Positions 16,129 to 25,385 of a DNA stretch of 64,000 nucleotides are shown here, in pieces. The position numbers were made by a program, and so were the translations under genes. Position 1 is the stretch's first letter. Each line of letters starts with the position of its first letter. Origin of the DNA: Haloarcula japonica DSM 6131 (GTDB lineage: Archaea > Halobacteriota > Halobacteria > Halobacteriales > Haloarculaceae); assembly GCF_000336635.1 (NCBI RefSeq), contig NZ_AOLY01000008.1, forward strand, positions 1 to 64,000. Reading direction: 5' to 3'. The notes below the pieces were generated by a model that was not told the DNA's origin, made no database searches, and saw only the letters and a program-made list of their open reading frames with translations.

Positions 16129-18255
16129 TTACTTGATGCGGGTCCCCAGCGGGGCGTCCTCGTGGGTCGTCAGCAGGTCCGCCTCGTCGCCGGCGGCCAG
16201 CACCATGCCGTTGGATTCGATCCCGAACAGCTCGGCTTTCTCCATGTTGGCAAGCAGAATGACCCGCGTCCCTGGGAGGGCTTCGGCGTCGTGGAGCTGC
16301 CGGAGGCCGGCGACGACCTGCCGGACTTCGTGGCCGATGTCGACCTCCAGGCGCAGGAGCTTGTCCGCGCCCTCGACCGGTTCGGCGCTGCGAATCTCGC
16401 CGACGCGCATGTCGACCCCCTCGAAGTCCTCGAAGCTGATGCGCTCTTCGACGAGCGGCTGGCGGTCGGCGACCTCGTCGTCGCTGTCGTCTCCCTCGCT
16501 GTCGCCATCCGCGTCGTCGCTGGCCTCCTCGACTCGCTCCTGTAGCTCCTCGTTCAGGGCTTCGATGTGGTCGTCCTCGACCTGCTCGAACAGCTCCGCG
16601 GGGTCGTCGAACTCGGCCGGTGGCGCTTCGAGCGCGCTGTCGAGGGTCACGTCCGCGACGGAGCCCTGTTCGCCCAGTTGGCCCCAGAGGCGCTCGGCCT
16701 TGCCCGGCAGCACAGGCTGCATCAGCACCGCGACGGCCTTCGTTAGCTGGACGCAGTCGCGGATGACCTGCTCGGCTTCCTCGGGGTCGTCGTCGACGAG
16801 GTTCCACGGCTCGTTGCGCTGGATGTACTCGTTGCCGTAGTTCGAAAGTTCGATAGCGATTTCGGCCAGCTCGCGGATGTCGTACCCGCGGACGGCGGCC
16901 TCGAAGTTTTCAATCGCGTCCTCGATGCGCTCGCGCACGTCATCGCTAACGGCAGTGTCGGGCGTCCCGTCGTAGTTCCGCTCGGCGAACAGCAGCGAGC
17001 GGTAGATGAAGTTCCCGACGTTGCCGACGAGTTCGCCGTTGACCCGCTCCTGGAAGCGGTCCCACGAGAAGTCCACGTCGGTGTCGATCTGTGCGCCGGT
17101 GGCGATGTAGTACCGGAACAGGTCGGGGTGGAACCCGGCGTCGAGGTACTCGTCGGCCCAGACGGCACGGTTCCGCGAGGTCGACAGAGCGTTGCCGTCG
17201 ATTCCGACGAACCCGGTCGCCAGAATCGACCGGGGCTCGTTGTAGCCTGCGCCCCGAAGCATCGCGGGCCAGAACACCGCGTGGTGCTGGATGATGTCAC
17301 GGCCGATGACGTGGATGATCTCGCCGTTCTCGTCGGACCACTCGTCGTCCCACGCGGTGCCGTGGCGCTCCTCGCCGTCGACCTTCCAGACCTGCTCCCA
17401 GTCGTACTCGTCGTCGCCGACGCGCTCTGCGTACTGCTTCGTCGAGGCGACGTACTCGATGGGGGCGTCGACCCAGACGTACAGCACTAGTTCGTCGCCG
17501 CCGTCAACGTCTTCGGGATAGTCCACGCCCCAGTCCATGTCCCGCGTGATACAGAGGTCCTGCAGTTCGCCCTCGATCCACTCGCGGGGCTGATTCTGGG
17601 CGTTGTCGGTCCCCTCTAGGCGGTCGAGGAAGCCCTGAAGGTACTCCTGAAAGTCCGCAAGCCGGAGGAACTTGTGTTCGCGGGTGCGGTACTCCGCTGG
17701 GTTCCCGGTTAGCGTCGACACGGGGTCCTCGATTTCGCCGGGTTCGAGGTGGCGCTGGCACCCCTCGTCACACTCGTCACCGCGGGCCTGCTCCCCGCAG
17801 TAGGGACAGGTCCCCTCGACGTAGCGGTCGGGGAGGGGCTGGTCCTCCTCCGTGTCCCAGGCGACCTCGATCTCTTTCTCGTGGACGTGGTCGTTTTCGA
17901 CCCACGAGCGGACGAACTCCTGTGTGAGTTCGACGTTGGTCTCGTCGTCAGTGTGTCCGTAGTTGTCGAACTCGATGTTGAACTGCGGGAACGTCTCGGC
18001 GTAGGTCTCGTGGAAGTCGAGCGCGAACTCCCGCGGCGCGACGCCTTCTTCGGCGGCGTTGACCGCGACTGGCGTGCCGTGCATGTCCGACCCCGAAACG
18101 AACGCTGTTTGCTGGCCGATCCGCCGGAGGGCGCGCGACAGTGCGTCTCCGTCGACGTACGTCCGGAGGTGGCCGACGTGCAAGTCACCGTTCGCGTAGG
18201 GCAACCCGCAGGTCACGACCGCCGGCTGGTCCGTCGGAAACTCGTCGTGGCTCAT
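16129..18255 (-). CDS. metG: Methionyl-tRNA synthetase with C-terminal tRNA-binding domain
   Basis: 708 residues; it charges tRNA-Met. The HIGH motif appears as NGDLHVGHLRTY (about residues 21-32), a zinc knuckle CPYCGEQARGDECDEGC lies at about 145-161, and the KMSKS-equivalent region is the haloarchaeal variant GNALSTSRNRAVWADE. The anticodon-binding helical domain follows, then an acidic linker, and the C-terminal 110 residues (FEDFEGVDMRVGEIRSAEPV) are an EMAPII/Arc1p-type OB-fold that binds tRNA nonspecifically. All domains of a class-I MetRS are present. Minus-strand TTTTGACC at about 18279-18286 supports the ATG at 18255. Confidence 0.97.
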   Translation of the reverse strand: MSHDEFPTDQPAVVTCGLPYANGDLHVGHLRTYVDGDALSRALRRIGQQTAFVSGSDMHGTPVAVNAAEEGVAPREFALDFHETYAETFPQFNIEFDNYGHTDDETNVELTQEFVRSWVENDHVHEKEIEVAWDTEEDQPLPDRYVEGTCPYCGEQARGDECDEGCQRHLEPGEIEDPVSTLTGNPAEYRTREHKFLRLADFQEYLQGFLDRLEGTDNAQNQPREWIEGELQDLCITRDMDWGVDYPEDVDGGDELVLYVWVDAPIEYVASTKQYAERVGDDEYDWEQVWKVDGEERHGTAWDDEWSDENGEIIHVIGRDIIQHHAVFWPAMLRGAGYNEPRSILATGFVGIDGNALSTSRNRAVWADEYLDAGFHPDLFRYYIATGAQIDTDVDFSWDRFQERVNGELVGNVGNFIYRSLLFAERNYDGTPDTAVSDDVRERIEDAIENFEAAVRGYDIRELAEIAIELSNYGNEYIQRNEPWNLVDDDPEEAEQVIRDCVQLTKAVAVLMQPVLPGKAERLWGQLGEQGSVADVTLDSALEAPPAEFDDPAELFEQVEDDHIEALNEELQERVEEASDDADGDSEGDDSDDEVADRQPLVEERISFEDFEGVDMRVGEIRSAEPVEGADKLLRLEVDIGHEVRQVVAGLRQLHDAEALPGTRVILLANMEKAELFGIESNGMVLAAGDEADLLTTHEDAPLGTRIK

Positions 18256-18319
18256 ACCTGTTCGTGTGCCACCGACGGGTCAAAAGGGGGTTGGTTTCGG
18301 CGTGGGAGCGACGCTCCGG

Positions 18320-18904
18320 TCACAGCAACGCGAGCGTGCCGCTGGCAAGCCCGAGTGTCACGACGAGCCGCCCAGCACTGCCGAAGAACGTCGCCGCGCC
18401 GAACCGATAATAGTCGCGTTCGAGGACGGTGAACGCGTAGATAGAGATCGTATCGGGGAAGAACGGAACACAGAGTGCGAGCGCCAGTCCAACGTAACCG
18501 AACTTCCGTGCAAGCTGTACCGTCTTTCGTTCAGACCACTCGACGAGATCGAACCGTGAGCGCTTGATCCAGCGCACGAGTGGGCCGTACTCCTTTGCCT
18601 CCTGCCCGATATGGAAGGCGACGAGACTACCGAAGGCCTTCCCGAGGCCACTGACGAGGATAATCGCCGCTATGTTCCCGTTGGTTGACAGCCCGAGCCG
18701 AAGGGTTTCGGCCGGAACTAGCACGACCTCGCTCGGGAGCGGGAGAATGAACGCAATCAGGAACGAGTACACCGCGATGATACCCAGTCCGGTGGGGCCG
18801 GTGGCCGTACAGACGGCCTCTTCCAGCGGCGACAGTGGGGTACCGGCGGTCGTACAGTCACCGATGAAGGCAATGAACGCTGTGGTCGGTACTACCAAGT
18901 CCAC
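18320..18904 (-). CDS. VTT/DedA-like membrane protein (YqaA type)
   Basis: 194 residues from GTG 18904. It has four or five membrane helices and the SNARE-associated/VTT fold: LGIIAVYSFLIAFILPLPSEVVLVP, then GNIAAIILVSGLGKAFGSLVAFHIG with the conserved G-x-x-G-S, and a C-terminal pair LGLALALCVPFFPDT and FFGSAGRLVVTL. Bacterial relatives are lipid scramblases or transporters. A minus-strand GTTTAGAAG at 18928-18935 lies 27 nt before the GTG, so I prefer it to a TTG at 18919. It is a lone gene between metG and mfnA. Confidence 0.82.
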   Translation of the reverse strand: MDLVVPTTAFIAFIGDCTTAGTPLSPLEEAVCTATGPTGLGIIAVYSFLIAFILPLPSEVVLVPAETLRLGLSTNGNIAAIILVSGLGKAFGSLVAFHIGQEAKEYGPLVRWIKRSRFDLVEWSERKTVQLARKFGYVGLALALCVPFFPDTISIYAFTVLERDYYRFGAATFFGSAGRLVVTLGLASGTLALL

Positions 18905-18994
18905 GCCTACCTGTAGCAAACAGGCACTTCTAAACCTTCGTATGTCTTCTCGGGAGCGCTCAATACTGATACGTTCGAGACCAGAGACAGCGAC

Positions 18995-20047
18995 TCAGTA
19001 CCAGTCGAGGTCCGCGACAAACGACCGCAGCATCGACCGCGTGACGTGGGGCATACACACGACGCGCATCTCGCCGGCCCCGGTCTTCGAGACCCGCCAG
19101 CCGCGCTCCCGGAGTTCGTCTGTCATCGGCATCGAGAGGTCGGCCGCGACGAGCGGGAGTTCGGGGCCGACAACGTCGTGGCCCCGCGCCGATAGCTGGT
19201 CGGCCAGCCAGTCGGCGTTGGCCATCGACGTTTCGTACTGCTGCTCGTAGCCCGCGGGCCACAGCGACTCCATCGCCGCGACAGCGGAGGCCACGCCAGC
19301 TCCCGACCGCGTGCCCGTCAGCGTGAGCTGGTCCGTTGATTCCAGATACGGCGTTTCGACGGCGAGTTCGTCGAGCAGCGACCGGTCGCGTGCGAGCAGC
19401 CCCCCGGCGGGAACCGCCGCCTGTCCGACCTTGTGCGGGTCGATGGTCATCGTGTCGATGTCGGCGTGGTCGAAGTGCCAGTCGTGGTCGGTAAACGGGA
19501 GGTAGAAGCCGCCCCACGCAGCGTCGACGTGACAGAGCGCGTCGACCGTCTCGGCGAGGTCGGCGATGGCCGGAATCGGGTCGACGTAGCCGTACTCGGT
19601 CGAACCGGCGACGCCGACCACACACACGGTGTCCTCGTCGACGAGTTCAGCCATCGCCGTCATGTTGCTACGGTAGTCCGTCGCCGGCGCGGTCCGCAGT
19701 TCGACGCCGAGCACGTCCGCAGCTTTGGTAAAGGAGAAGTGTGCGTGGACGGGCGCGACCACATTCGGGTCGTCGGTATCGGCGCGGTTGCGGGCGATGC
19801 GTATCGCCTGAAGATTGGCCTCTGTCCCGCCCGAGGCGACGTAGCCCGCGGGGTCCGAGAGCCCGGTTATCTCACCGAGATACTCGACGGCCTCGCGTTC
19901 CAGATCGGCGATGGTCTCGTACGTACCCGGGTCTCCAGGGTTCGTCGCGAGGAAGCGTTCTGCCGCTTCGCGTGCCGATGGATGCGGCACGGTACACATC
20001 GACGAGAGGACGCGCTCGAAATCCTGTGGCTCTGCCCGCTGGAGCAT
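18995..20047 (-). CDS. mfnA: L-aspartate/L-tyrosine decarboxylase MfnA
   Basis: 350 residues of a PLP-dependent group II decarboxylase. [14 protein letters not shown] holds the Asp that contacts the pyridine N and [16 protein letters not shown] holds the PLP-binding Lys (near residue 215). Archaeal MfnA makes tyramine for methanofuran in methanogens; haloarchaea lack methanofuran, so aspartate to beta-alanine for coenzyme A is the expected role. The phosphopantothenate synthetase that uses beta-alanine is 4.6 kb away at 24636. A TATA-like CTAAACC at about 20072-20078 is 27 nt before the ATG at 20047. It is cytosolic. Confidence 0.93.
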   Translation of the reverse strand: MLQRAEPQDFERVLSSMCTVPHPSAREAAERFLATNPGDPGTYETIADLEREAVEYLGEITGLSDPAGYVASGGTEANLQAIRIARNRADTDDPNVVAPVHAHFSFTKAADVLGVELRTAPATDYRSNMTAMAELVDEDTVCVVGVAGSTEYGYVDPIPAIADLAETVDALCHVDAAWGGFYLPFTDHDWHFDHADIDTMTIDPHKVGQAAVPAGGLLARDRSLLDELAVETPYLESTDQLTLTGTRSGAGVASAVAAMESLWPAGYEQQYETSMANADWLADQLSARGHDVVGPELPLVAADLSMPMTDELRERGWRVSKTGAGEMRVVCMPHVTRSMLRSFVADLDWY

Positions 20048-20189
20048 CTATCGCGAGTATAGAGGGGGAGCGGTTTAGCCGTTGTGCTCGTCCGTGTCGT
20101 TGTCTGCTGTTTATTCCTCCTGATGGCAGCACGCTGGTCAGGCGGGACGGCCACCCGGACTCGGTGCGGGAGCGCGCTTTACCGTCGAG

Positions 20190-21092
20190 TTACCAGTTCG
20201 ACGGCCCGATCTTCTTCGTCGCCTTCGCGCGAAAGCCCGTGGGACCGATCAGCGACTCGAAGACGGTCTGGCGCTCCGTATCGAGCGCGCCGCCGAAGGA
20301 GCCGACCCGCATTGTCCGATACGTCTCGAACCCCTTGTCGTTGGAGTAGAAGTAGACACTGCCGTGCAACAGCCCGTGGATGAGTTCGTCCGACCGCACG
20401 TCGCCAGCGGGTCGGTCAAGCTTGACAAAGGCCACGTTCCCCCAGTTGACGACCGCTTCCCGGAGCCCCATCAGGAACGCAATCTCGTGGTTCTGGGGCA
20501 GCCCGAACTCCGTCGCCCGTTCGAGGTCGGTCAGCGAGTCGATGACGATGAGCGTCTCTGCGGCGTCGCTCACCCGGTCACTGATATCGGATAACAGTTT
20601 CTCGAACGTTTCCTCGGCTGGCTCTTGTTCCGGTGGCTCCGCGTCGGGTTGTTCGATTTCAGTGTCGCTCCGTCGAGCATCGAACAGCGGCTCAGGGACC
20701 GGCAACAGCTCCATGAACCGCTGGGAGAAATCGGCGACGGTCATGTGTTCGGTGAGCGCCTCGAACTGGTAGCCGTCGAGCACGGCGTCGAGTTCGCTGT
20801 AGACGTGTTCCCGGTCGTGCGAGAGCGTGATGTAGGTCACCGACTCCGGGATCGCCTCGCTGCGCCGGGCAATACCGTTCGGGACCATCTCGGGGCGGTG
20901 TTTCGCAAGCATCAGCGTCGCGAGGCTGGTGTAGGTGAAGGCATCGCCGCCCGCGTCCGACGCCCCGGCCAGCAGGACCGTGCTCCCGGTCGGAATACCC
21001 CGAACCTGTCCGTCCAGCCCGGGGATGCCGAAGGGGATGTAGGACACGCCGGAGCTGATACTCTTGGCTTCCGGTGTCGATTCGGGTGCCAT
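20190..21092 (-). CDS. KaiC/RadA-like ATPase-fold protein with degenerate Walker A
   Basis: 300 residues. ISSGVSYIPFGIPGLDGQVRG and GIPTGSTVLLAGASDAGGDAF match the N-terminus of KaiC/RAD55-type RecA folds, but the P-loop reads GASDAGGDAF and has lost the Lys-Thr. Walker B is present as TLIVIDSLTDL (about residue 185). A Pro/Glu-rich insert lies at about 140-160. ATP hydrolysis by the standard mechanism is therefore doubtful; it may bind a partner ATPase or another ligand. ATG 21092 fits a TATA-like GGTTTTTTTG at about 21114-21123. The family is widespread in haloarchaea, sometimes called HTR-like protein. Its function is unknown. Confidence 0.82.
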   Translation of the reverse strand: MAPESTPEAKSISSGVSYIPFGIPGLDGQVRGIPTGSTVLLAGASDAGGDAFTYTSLATLMLAKHRPEMVPNGIARRSEAIPESVTYITLSHDREHVYSELDAVLDGYQFEALTEHMTVADFSQRFMELLPVPEPLFDARRSDTEIEQPDAEPPEQEPAEETFEKLLSDISDRVSDAAETLIVIDSLTDLERATEFGLPQNHEIAFLMGLREAVVNWGNVAFVKLDRPAGDVRSDELIHGLLHGSVYFYSNDKGFETYRTMRVGSFGGALDTERQTVFESLIGPTGFRAKATKKIGPSNW

Positions 21093-21148
21093 ACTGCAAC
21101 GAAGCGAACGTCGCAAAAAAACCTGCTGGCTACGTCGGCCCGTCGTCC

Positions 21149-23458
21149 CTACCGGACCGATTCCAGCAGGAGGCGCTGTTCGACGCGTTTGACCTCGTGT
21201 TGGACGTCACGCACGGCGTCGATGTTCGGCGAGATGGAGGTGACTCCCTCGTCAACGAGGAAATCGACCATCTGTGGCTTCGAAGCGGCCTGGCCGCAGA
21301 TGCTCGTGGCGACGTCGTGCTCGCGGCAGGTCCCGATGACCTGTCGCATGAGTTCGAGGACGGCCGGGTGGAGTTCGTCGAAGCGGTCGGCGACGTTGCC
21401 GTTGTTGCGGTCGACGGCCAGCGTGTACTGGGTGAGGTCGTTCGTCCCGAAGGAGACGAAGTCGATGCCGGCCTCGCAGATGTCCTCGATGGACAGCGCG
21501 CTCGCCGGCGTCTCGACCATGACGCCCCAGTCGCGCTTCTCGGGGTCGATGCCGACCTCCTGCATCAGCGCCTTCGCCCGCAGGATGTCCTCGGCGTCGG
21601 TGACAAGCGGGAGCATCAGCTCGACGTTGTCGTAGCCCAGGTCGTACAGGCGCTCGAACGCGCGGAGTTCGAGCTTGAACTCACCGGGGCGGTCGAGCGA
21701 GCGGCGGATGCCCCGGTAGCCCAGCATCGGGTTGTGCTCGCTGGGTTCGTCCTCGCCGCCCTGCAGTTGGCGGAACTCGTCGGAGGGGGCATCGAGCGTG
21801 CGGACGCGGACCGGGCGCGGGTAGAACGCCTCGGCGACCGAGCGGACGCCCTCGACGATTTCGTCGACATAGGCGCGCTCGCCGTGGTCCTCGACGTAGC
21901 GCGAGGGCGTCTTGTCCGTCGAGAGAATCATGTGCTCGATTCGCAGTAGACCGACGCCGTCGGCTCCCGTCGCGGCGGCCCGCTCGGCAGCCTCCGGAAT
22001 AGAGACGTTGACCTTGACCTCCGTTCCGGTCATCGGCTTGACGGCCGAATGGGCCTCGACCGGCCCGGCGTCTTCCTGCTCGTCAGACGTTTCCGGGACC
22101 TTGGTCCCTTTCTCGACCGTGCCCTTGTCGCCGTCGAGCGTAACCGTTTCGCCGTCCCGGAGCTTCTGGGTCGCGTCCTCGGCCCCGACGACGGCCGGAA
22201 CGCCCAGTTCTCGGGAGACAATGGCGGCGTGGCTGGTCATCCCGCCCTCGTCGGTGATGATCCCGTTGGCGCGTTTCATCGCTGGGACCATGTCCGGCGT
22301 GGTCATCTCGGCGACGATGATGTCGCCGTCTTCGACCTTGTCGAGGTTGTCGAGCTTGTCGACGATGCGGACGACGCCGGTGACCCGGCCCGGCGCGGAG
22401 CCGATACCGGAGAGCCGAACCGCATCCGACTGGCTCTCCATCGCCCCGCCGTCGGCGACGCCCGACTTCGCCCCCGGCGGCTGACTCTCGGCTTCGTTGG
22501 CCGAGCCGGCGCTTCCTTCGGGGTCGTCGATAGTCGTGATCGGGCGGGACTGCAGCAGATACACCTCGCCCTCGTAGACCGCCCACTCCACGTCCTGTGG
22601 GGTGTCGTAGTGGTCCTCGACGCGTTCGCCGACCTCCAGAAGACGGTGAATCTCCTCGTCGGAGAGGACCCGCTCGTTGCGCTTTTCCTCCGGGACGGAG
22701 CGTTCGATGGTCTCCCCGTCCTCACCCCGAACGCACATCACCTTCTTGTCGGCGACGGTCACCTCGTCGATGGTACCCGTCTCGCGGTCGATGATGTAGT
22801 TGTCGGGCGAGACTGCGCCGGAGACGACCGCTTCACCCAGTCCCCACGCGGCCTCGATGATGGCCGTTGGCCCACCGGTCGAGGGGTGGCTGGTGAACAT
22901 GACGCCGGACTTCTCCGCGTCGACCATCTGCTGGACGACGACGGCGATGTCCACGGCGTCGTGTGCGAAGTCGTTCTCGTTGCGGTAGTAGATGGCCCGC
23001 TGGGTGAACAGCGACGCCCAGCACTCCTTGACCCGCTGCAGGAGGTCCGTACGCGAGACGTTCAGGTACGTGTCCTGTTGGCCGGCGAAGGAGGCGTCCG
23101 GGAGGTCCTCGGCGGTCGCCGAGGACCGCACCGCAACGTCCTCGTCGCCCATCTCGTCGTAGGCGGCCAGCAGGTCCTCGCGGACCGACGGCGGGGTGTC
23201 CGTTTCCAGGATCAACTCCTGGGCGCGTTCGGCCGCCTCGGCCAGCGCCTGCGAGTCGTCGCTGTCGACATCGACGGCCTCGAACAGCGGCTCGTCGATT
23301 CCAGTTGCTTCGATGAACGACCGATACGTGTCGGCGGTAACGACGAACGCCGACGGAACGGGCAGGCCCGCTCCGGTCAGTTCTCCGAGAGACGCCGCCT
23401 TGCCGCCGACCCGCTCCAGGTCGTCGGCACCGATTTCATCGAGCCACAGTGTTGGCAT
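21149..23458 (-). CDS. ppsA: Phosphoenolpyruvate synthase
   Basis: 769 residues: ATP-grasp domain (about 10-340; VGGKAASLGEL, AVRSSATAEDLPDASFAGQQDTYLN), swivelling phosphohistidine domain (about 385-460; GGMTSHAAIVSRELGVPAVVG with the catalytic His) and the PEP-binding TIM barrel (about 480-769; GIDFVSFGTNDLTQYTLAVDR, CGQAASKP with the catalytic Cys). It converts pyruvate, ATP and water to PEP, AMP and phosphate for gluconeogenesis. An acidic Gly/Ala linker lies at about 315-345. TTAATTG at about 23487-23493 is a TATA element some 30 nt before the ATG at 23458. Confidence 0.97.
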   Translation of the reverse strand: MPTLWLDEIGADDLERVGGKAASLGELTGAGLPVPSAFVVTADTYRSFIEATGIDEPLFEAVDVDSDDSQALAEAAERAQELILETDTPPSVREDLLAAYDEMGDEDVAVRSSATAEDLPDASFAGQQDTYLNVSRTDLLQRVKECWASLFTQRAIYYRNENDFAHDAVDIAVVVQQMVDAEKSGVMFTSHPSTGGPTAIIEAAWGLGEAVVSGAVSPDNYIIDRETGTIDEVTVADKKVMCVRGEDGETIERSVPEEKRNERVLSDEEIHRLLEVGERVEDHYDTPQDVEWAVYEGEVYLLQSRPITTIDDPEGSAGSANEAESQPPGAKSGVADGGAMESQSDAVRLSGIGSAPGRVTGVVRIVDKLDNLDKVEDGDIIVAEMTTPDMVPAMKRANGIITDEGGMTSHAAIVSRELGVPAVVGAEDATQKLRDGETVTLDGDKGTVEKGTKVPETSDEQEDAGPVEAHSAVKPMTGTEVKVNVSIPEAAERAAATGADGVGLLRIEHMILSTDKTPSRYVEDHGERAYVDEIVEGVRSVAEAFYPRPVRVRTLDAPSDEFRQLQGGEDEPSEHNPMLGYRGIRRSLDRPGEFKLELRAFERLYDLGYDNVELMLPLVTDAEDILRAKALMQEVGIDPEKRDWGVMVETPASALSIEDICEAGIDFVSFGTNDLTQYTLAVDRNNGNVADRFDELHPAVLELMRQVIGTCREHDVATSICGQAASKPQMVDFLVDEGVTSISPNIDAVRDVQHEVKRVEQRLLLESVR

Positions 23459-23579
23459 GGACTCACTCGTATCATCTTCAACGACAATTAAGGAAGTTCC
23501 GGTTACAGCCAGTGAGGCGTCCGCTCTTCACTCGATTTCGAGTGAATCAGGCAGTCACGCCGCCGGTACGGTTGCACGG

Positions 23580-24491
23580 TCACGCCTCGATGATATCGTC
23601 GTCATCGGCAGCCGGGACGGTCACTGTGCCGTCCAGTGCAGTGACAGCGCGCCCGCCGACCCACACCTCTGTCCCGTCGGTATCGACCGACACCGTTCCA
23701 GGTCGGTCGCGGAAGTGTCCGCCCTCAGCGATAATCTGTTCGATGGTGTCATCGAGCGCTCCGTAGCGGCGGACGAACGCCGCGCACGCCCCTGACGCTG
23801 CCGCGGTTACTGGTTCCTCTGTTCGGCTCCCGGCCCGGAAGGCTCGGCCGTGGAACGTCGACCGGCGTGTCGCGTCAGCACCGACCGTATCGAACGTGAA
23901 CGGATACACGCCGGCCGCGTCCGCGCGGTCACAAAGCGAGACGACGGCAGCCACGTCAACGCTGAGATCGCTCAGATGCTCGAAGTAGTTGACCGGAACC
24001 ATGAGCCACGGCTCGCCCGCGTCGGCTGTCACGAGCGGCAGGTCGGCACCCACGTCTTTGAGCGTGGCCTCGTCGAGTCCGAGCGCGTCCGCGACATCGG
24101 CGTAGGGGATGTCTACCTCGGTGATGTCGGCCCGCCCCTGTTCGACCCAGACCATCCCGTTCTGTTTCGTCTCGACGGCGACTTCGCCGGCAGTGGTGGC
24201 GACTGTCCACTCACCGTCGTCGATCCCGCCACGCTCGTAGAGCGCCGCGTGCGCCGCAACTGCGGCCGTCTCGGCCTGCACCAACTCCGCTGTCGGCGAG
24301 AAACAGCGAAGCCGGCGGTCGGCGTCTTCCGCCGGCAGGACGAACGCCGTCTCGGTGGCCCCCAGTTCGCTGGCGACGGCCTGCATCTGGTCGTCGGTCA
24401 GTCCGTCGGCTTCCGGAACGACGCCGGTCGGTGTGCCCGCCGTCGGCTCTGCGGCGTACGCGTCGACAAGCAACGCCTGTCGGGTATCCAT
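23580..24491 (-). CDS. PhzF family isomerase-like protein
   Basis: 303 residues of the two-lobed PhzF/diaminopimelate-epimerase-like fold. The general acid/base Glu is seen in GATETAFVLP (about residue 47) and FSPTAELVQAETAAVAAHAAL takes the place of the usual E-x-x-xCGHAT segment, so that second active-site loop is altered. The C-lobe has WVGGRAVTALDGTVTV. It is cytosolic and substrate is unknown; members isomerise small acids. The minus-strand AAGATTATCT at about 24514-24523 supports the ATG at 24491. It faces away from the phosphopantothenate synthetase gene. Confidence 0.85.
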   Translation of the reverse strand: MDTRQALLVDAYAAEPTAGTPTGVVPEADGLTDDQMQAVASELGATETAFVLPAEDADRRLRCFSPTAELVQAETAAVAAHAALYERGGIDDGEWTVATTAGEVAVETKQNGMVWVEQGRADITEVDIPYADVADALGLDEATLKDVGADLPLVTADAGEPWLMVPVNYFEHLSDLSVDVAAVVSLCDRADAAGVYPFTFDTVGADATRRSTFHGRAFRAGSRTEEPVTAAASGACAAFVRRYGALDDTIEQIIAEGGHFRDRPGTVSVDTDGTEVWVGGRAVTALDGTVTVPAADDDDIIEA

Positions 24492-24635
24492 GGCACGCAG
24501 TTGTGCTGACCCGCAGATAATCTTTTCCGGAGGGAACCGTCGCCGTCCGACGGTGAATTCCGGTGTGATACGCGCCGATGACCGAGACGCGCCCCTGACG
24601 GACGACTTTAGTACAGGGAGCTACCACCGGAACGT

Positions 24636-25385
24636 ATGAGCGAGGACGTCGACCTCCCTGAGAGCCACCCCCGCTACGAGTCGCTTTTGACCCGCCACCG
24701 TATCGAAGCGGGCGTCGACCGCGGTATCACCTCCCGGCAGGGCCTCATTGCACAGGGCCGTGGCGAGGCCTTCGACTACCTGCTGGGTGAGCGCACCATC
24801 GACAGCGCCGACGACGCCGAACGCGCCGCCGCGGCACACCTCCTGTCCGCAGACCACGCCGTCGTCTCGGTCAACGGCAACGCTGCCGCCCTCGTCCCCG
24901 GCGAACTCGTCGAACTCGCCGAGGTGACCGGCGCTGACCTCGAAGTGAACCTGTTCAACCGGACCGAGGAGCGCATTGAGGCCATCGCCGAGTATCTCCG
25001 CGAGCACGGCGCGACCGACGTGAAGGGGCTGACCGCCGACGGCCGCATCCCCGGCCTTGACCACGAGCGCGCGAAGGTCGACGCCGACGGCATCGGCGCG
25101 GCGGACGTGGTGCTCGTTCCCCTGGAGGACGGCGACCGCGCCGAGGCATTGGGTGAGATGGGGAAGACGGAACTGGTCGTCGACCTCAATCCACAGAGCC
25201 GCTCGGCCGAAGTGGCGACGGTGCCTATCATCGACAACATCATCCGCGCGATACCGAACATCACCGAGCACGCGCGGGACCTCAGGGACGACCCGGACGC
25301 CCAGCGAGACGCTATCGACACCTTCGACGCCGACAGCGCTCTGACCGACGCCGAGCGGACGATTCGGGAGGGAGACCTGGAATGA
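24636..25385 (+). CDS. Archaeal 4-phosphopantoate--beta-alanine ligase (phosphopantothenate synthetase)
   Basis: 249 residues of the archaeal PPS family (COG1701/DUF137). Family signatures are HPRYESLLTRHRIEAGVDRG, GLIAQGRGEAFDYLLGERT, VSVNGNAAALVPGELV, LFNRTEER and VVDLNPQSRSA. It joins 4-phosphopantoate to beta-alanine with ATP, replacing bacterial PanC in the archaeal route to coenzyme A. A TATA-like CTTTAGTAC at about 24606-24614 lies 27 nt upstream. Its stop overlaps the ATG of the AAA ATPase gene in an ATGA, so the two proteins are translationally coupled. MfnA, the source of beta-alanine, is encoded nearby on the other strand. Confidence 0.93.
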   Translation: MSEDVDLPESHPRYESLLTRHRIEAGVDRGITSRQGLIAQGRGEAFDYLLGERTIDSADDAERAAAAHLLSADHAVVSVNGNAAALVPGELVELAEVTGADLEVNLFNRTEERIEAIAEYLREHGATDVKGLTADGRIPGLDHERAKVDADGIGAADVVLVPLEDGDRAEALGEMGKTELVVDLNPQSRSAEVATVPIIDNIIRAIPNITEHARDLRDDPDAQRDAIDTFDADSALTDAERTIREGDLE

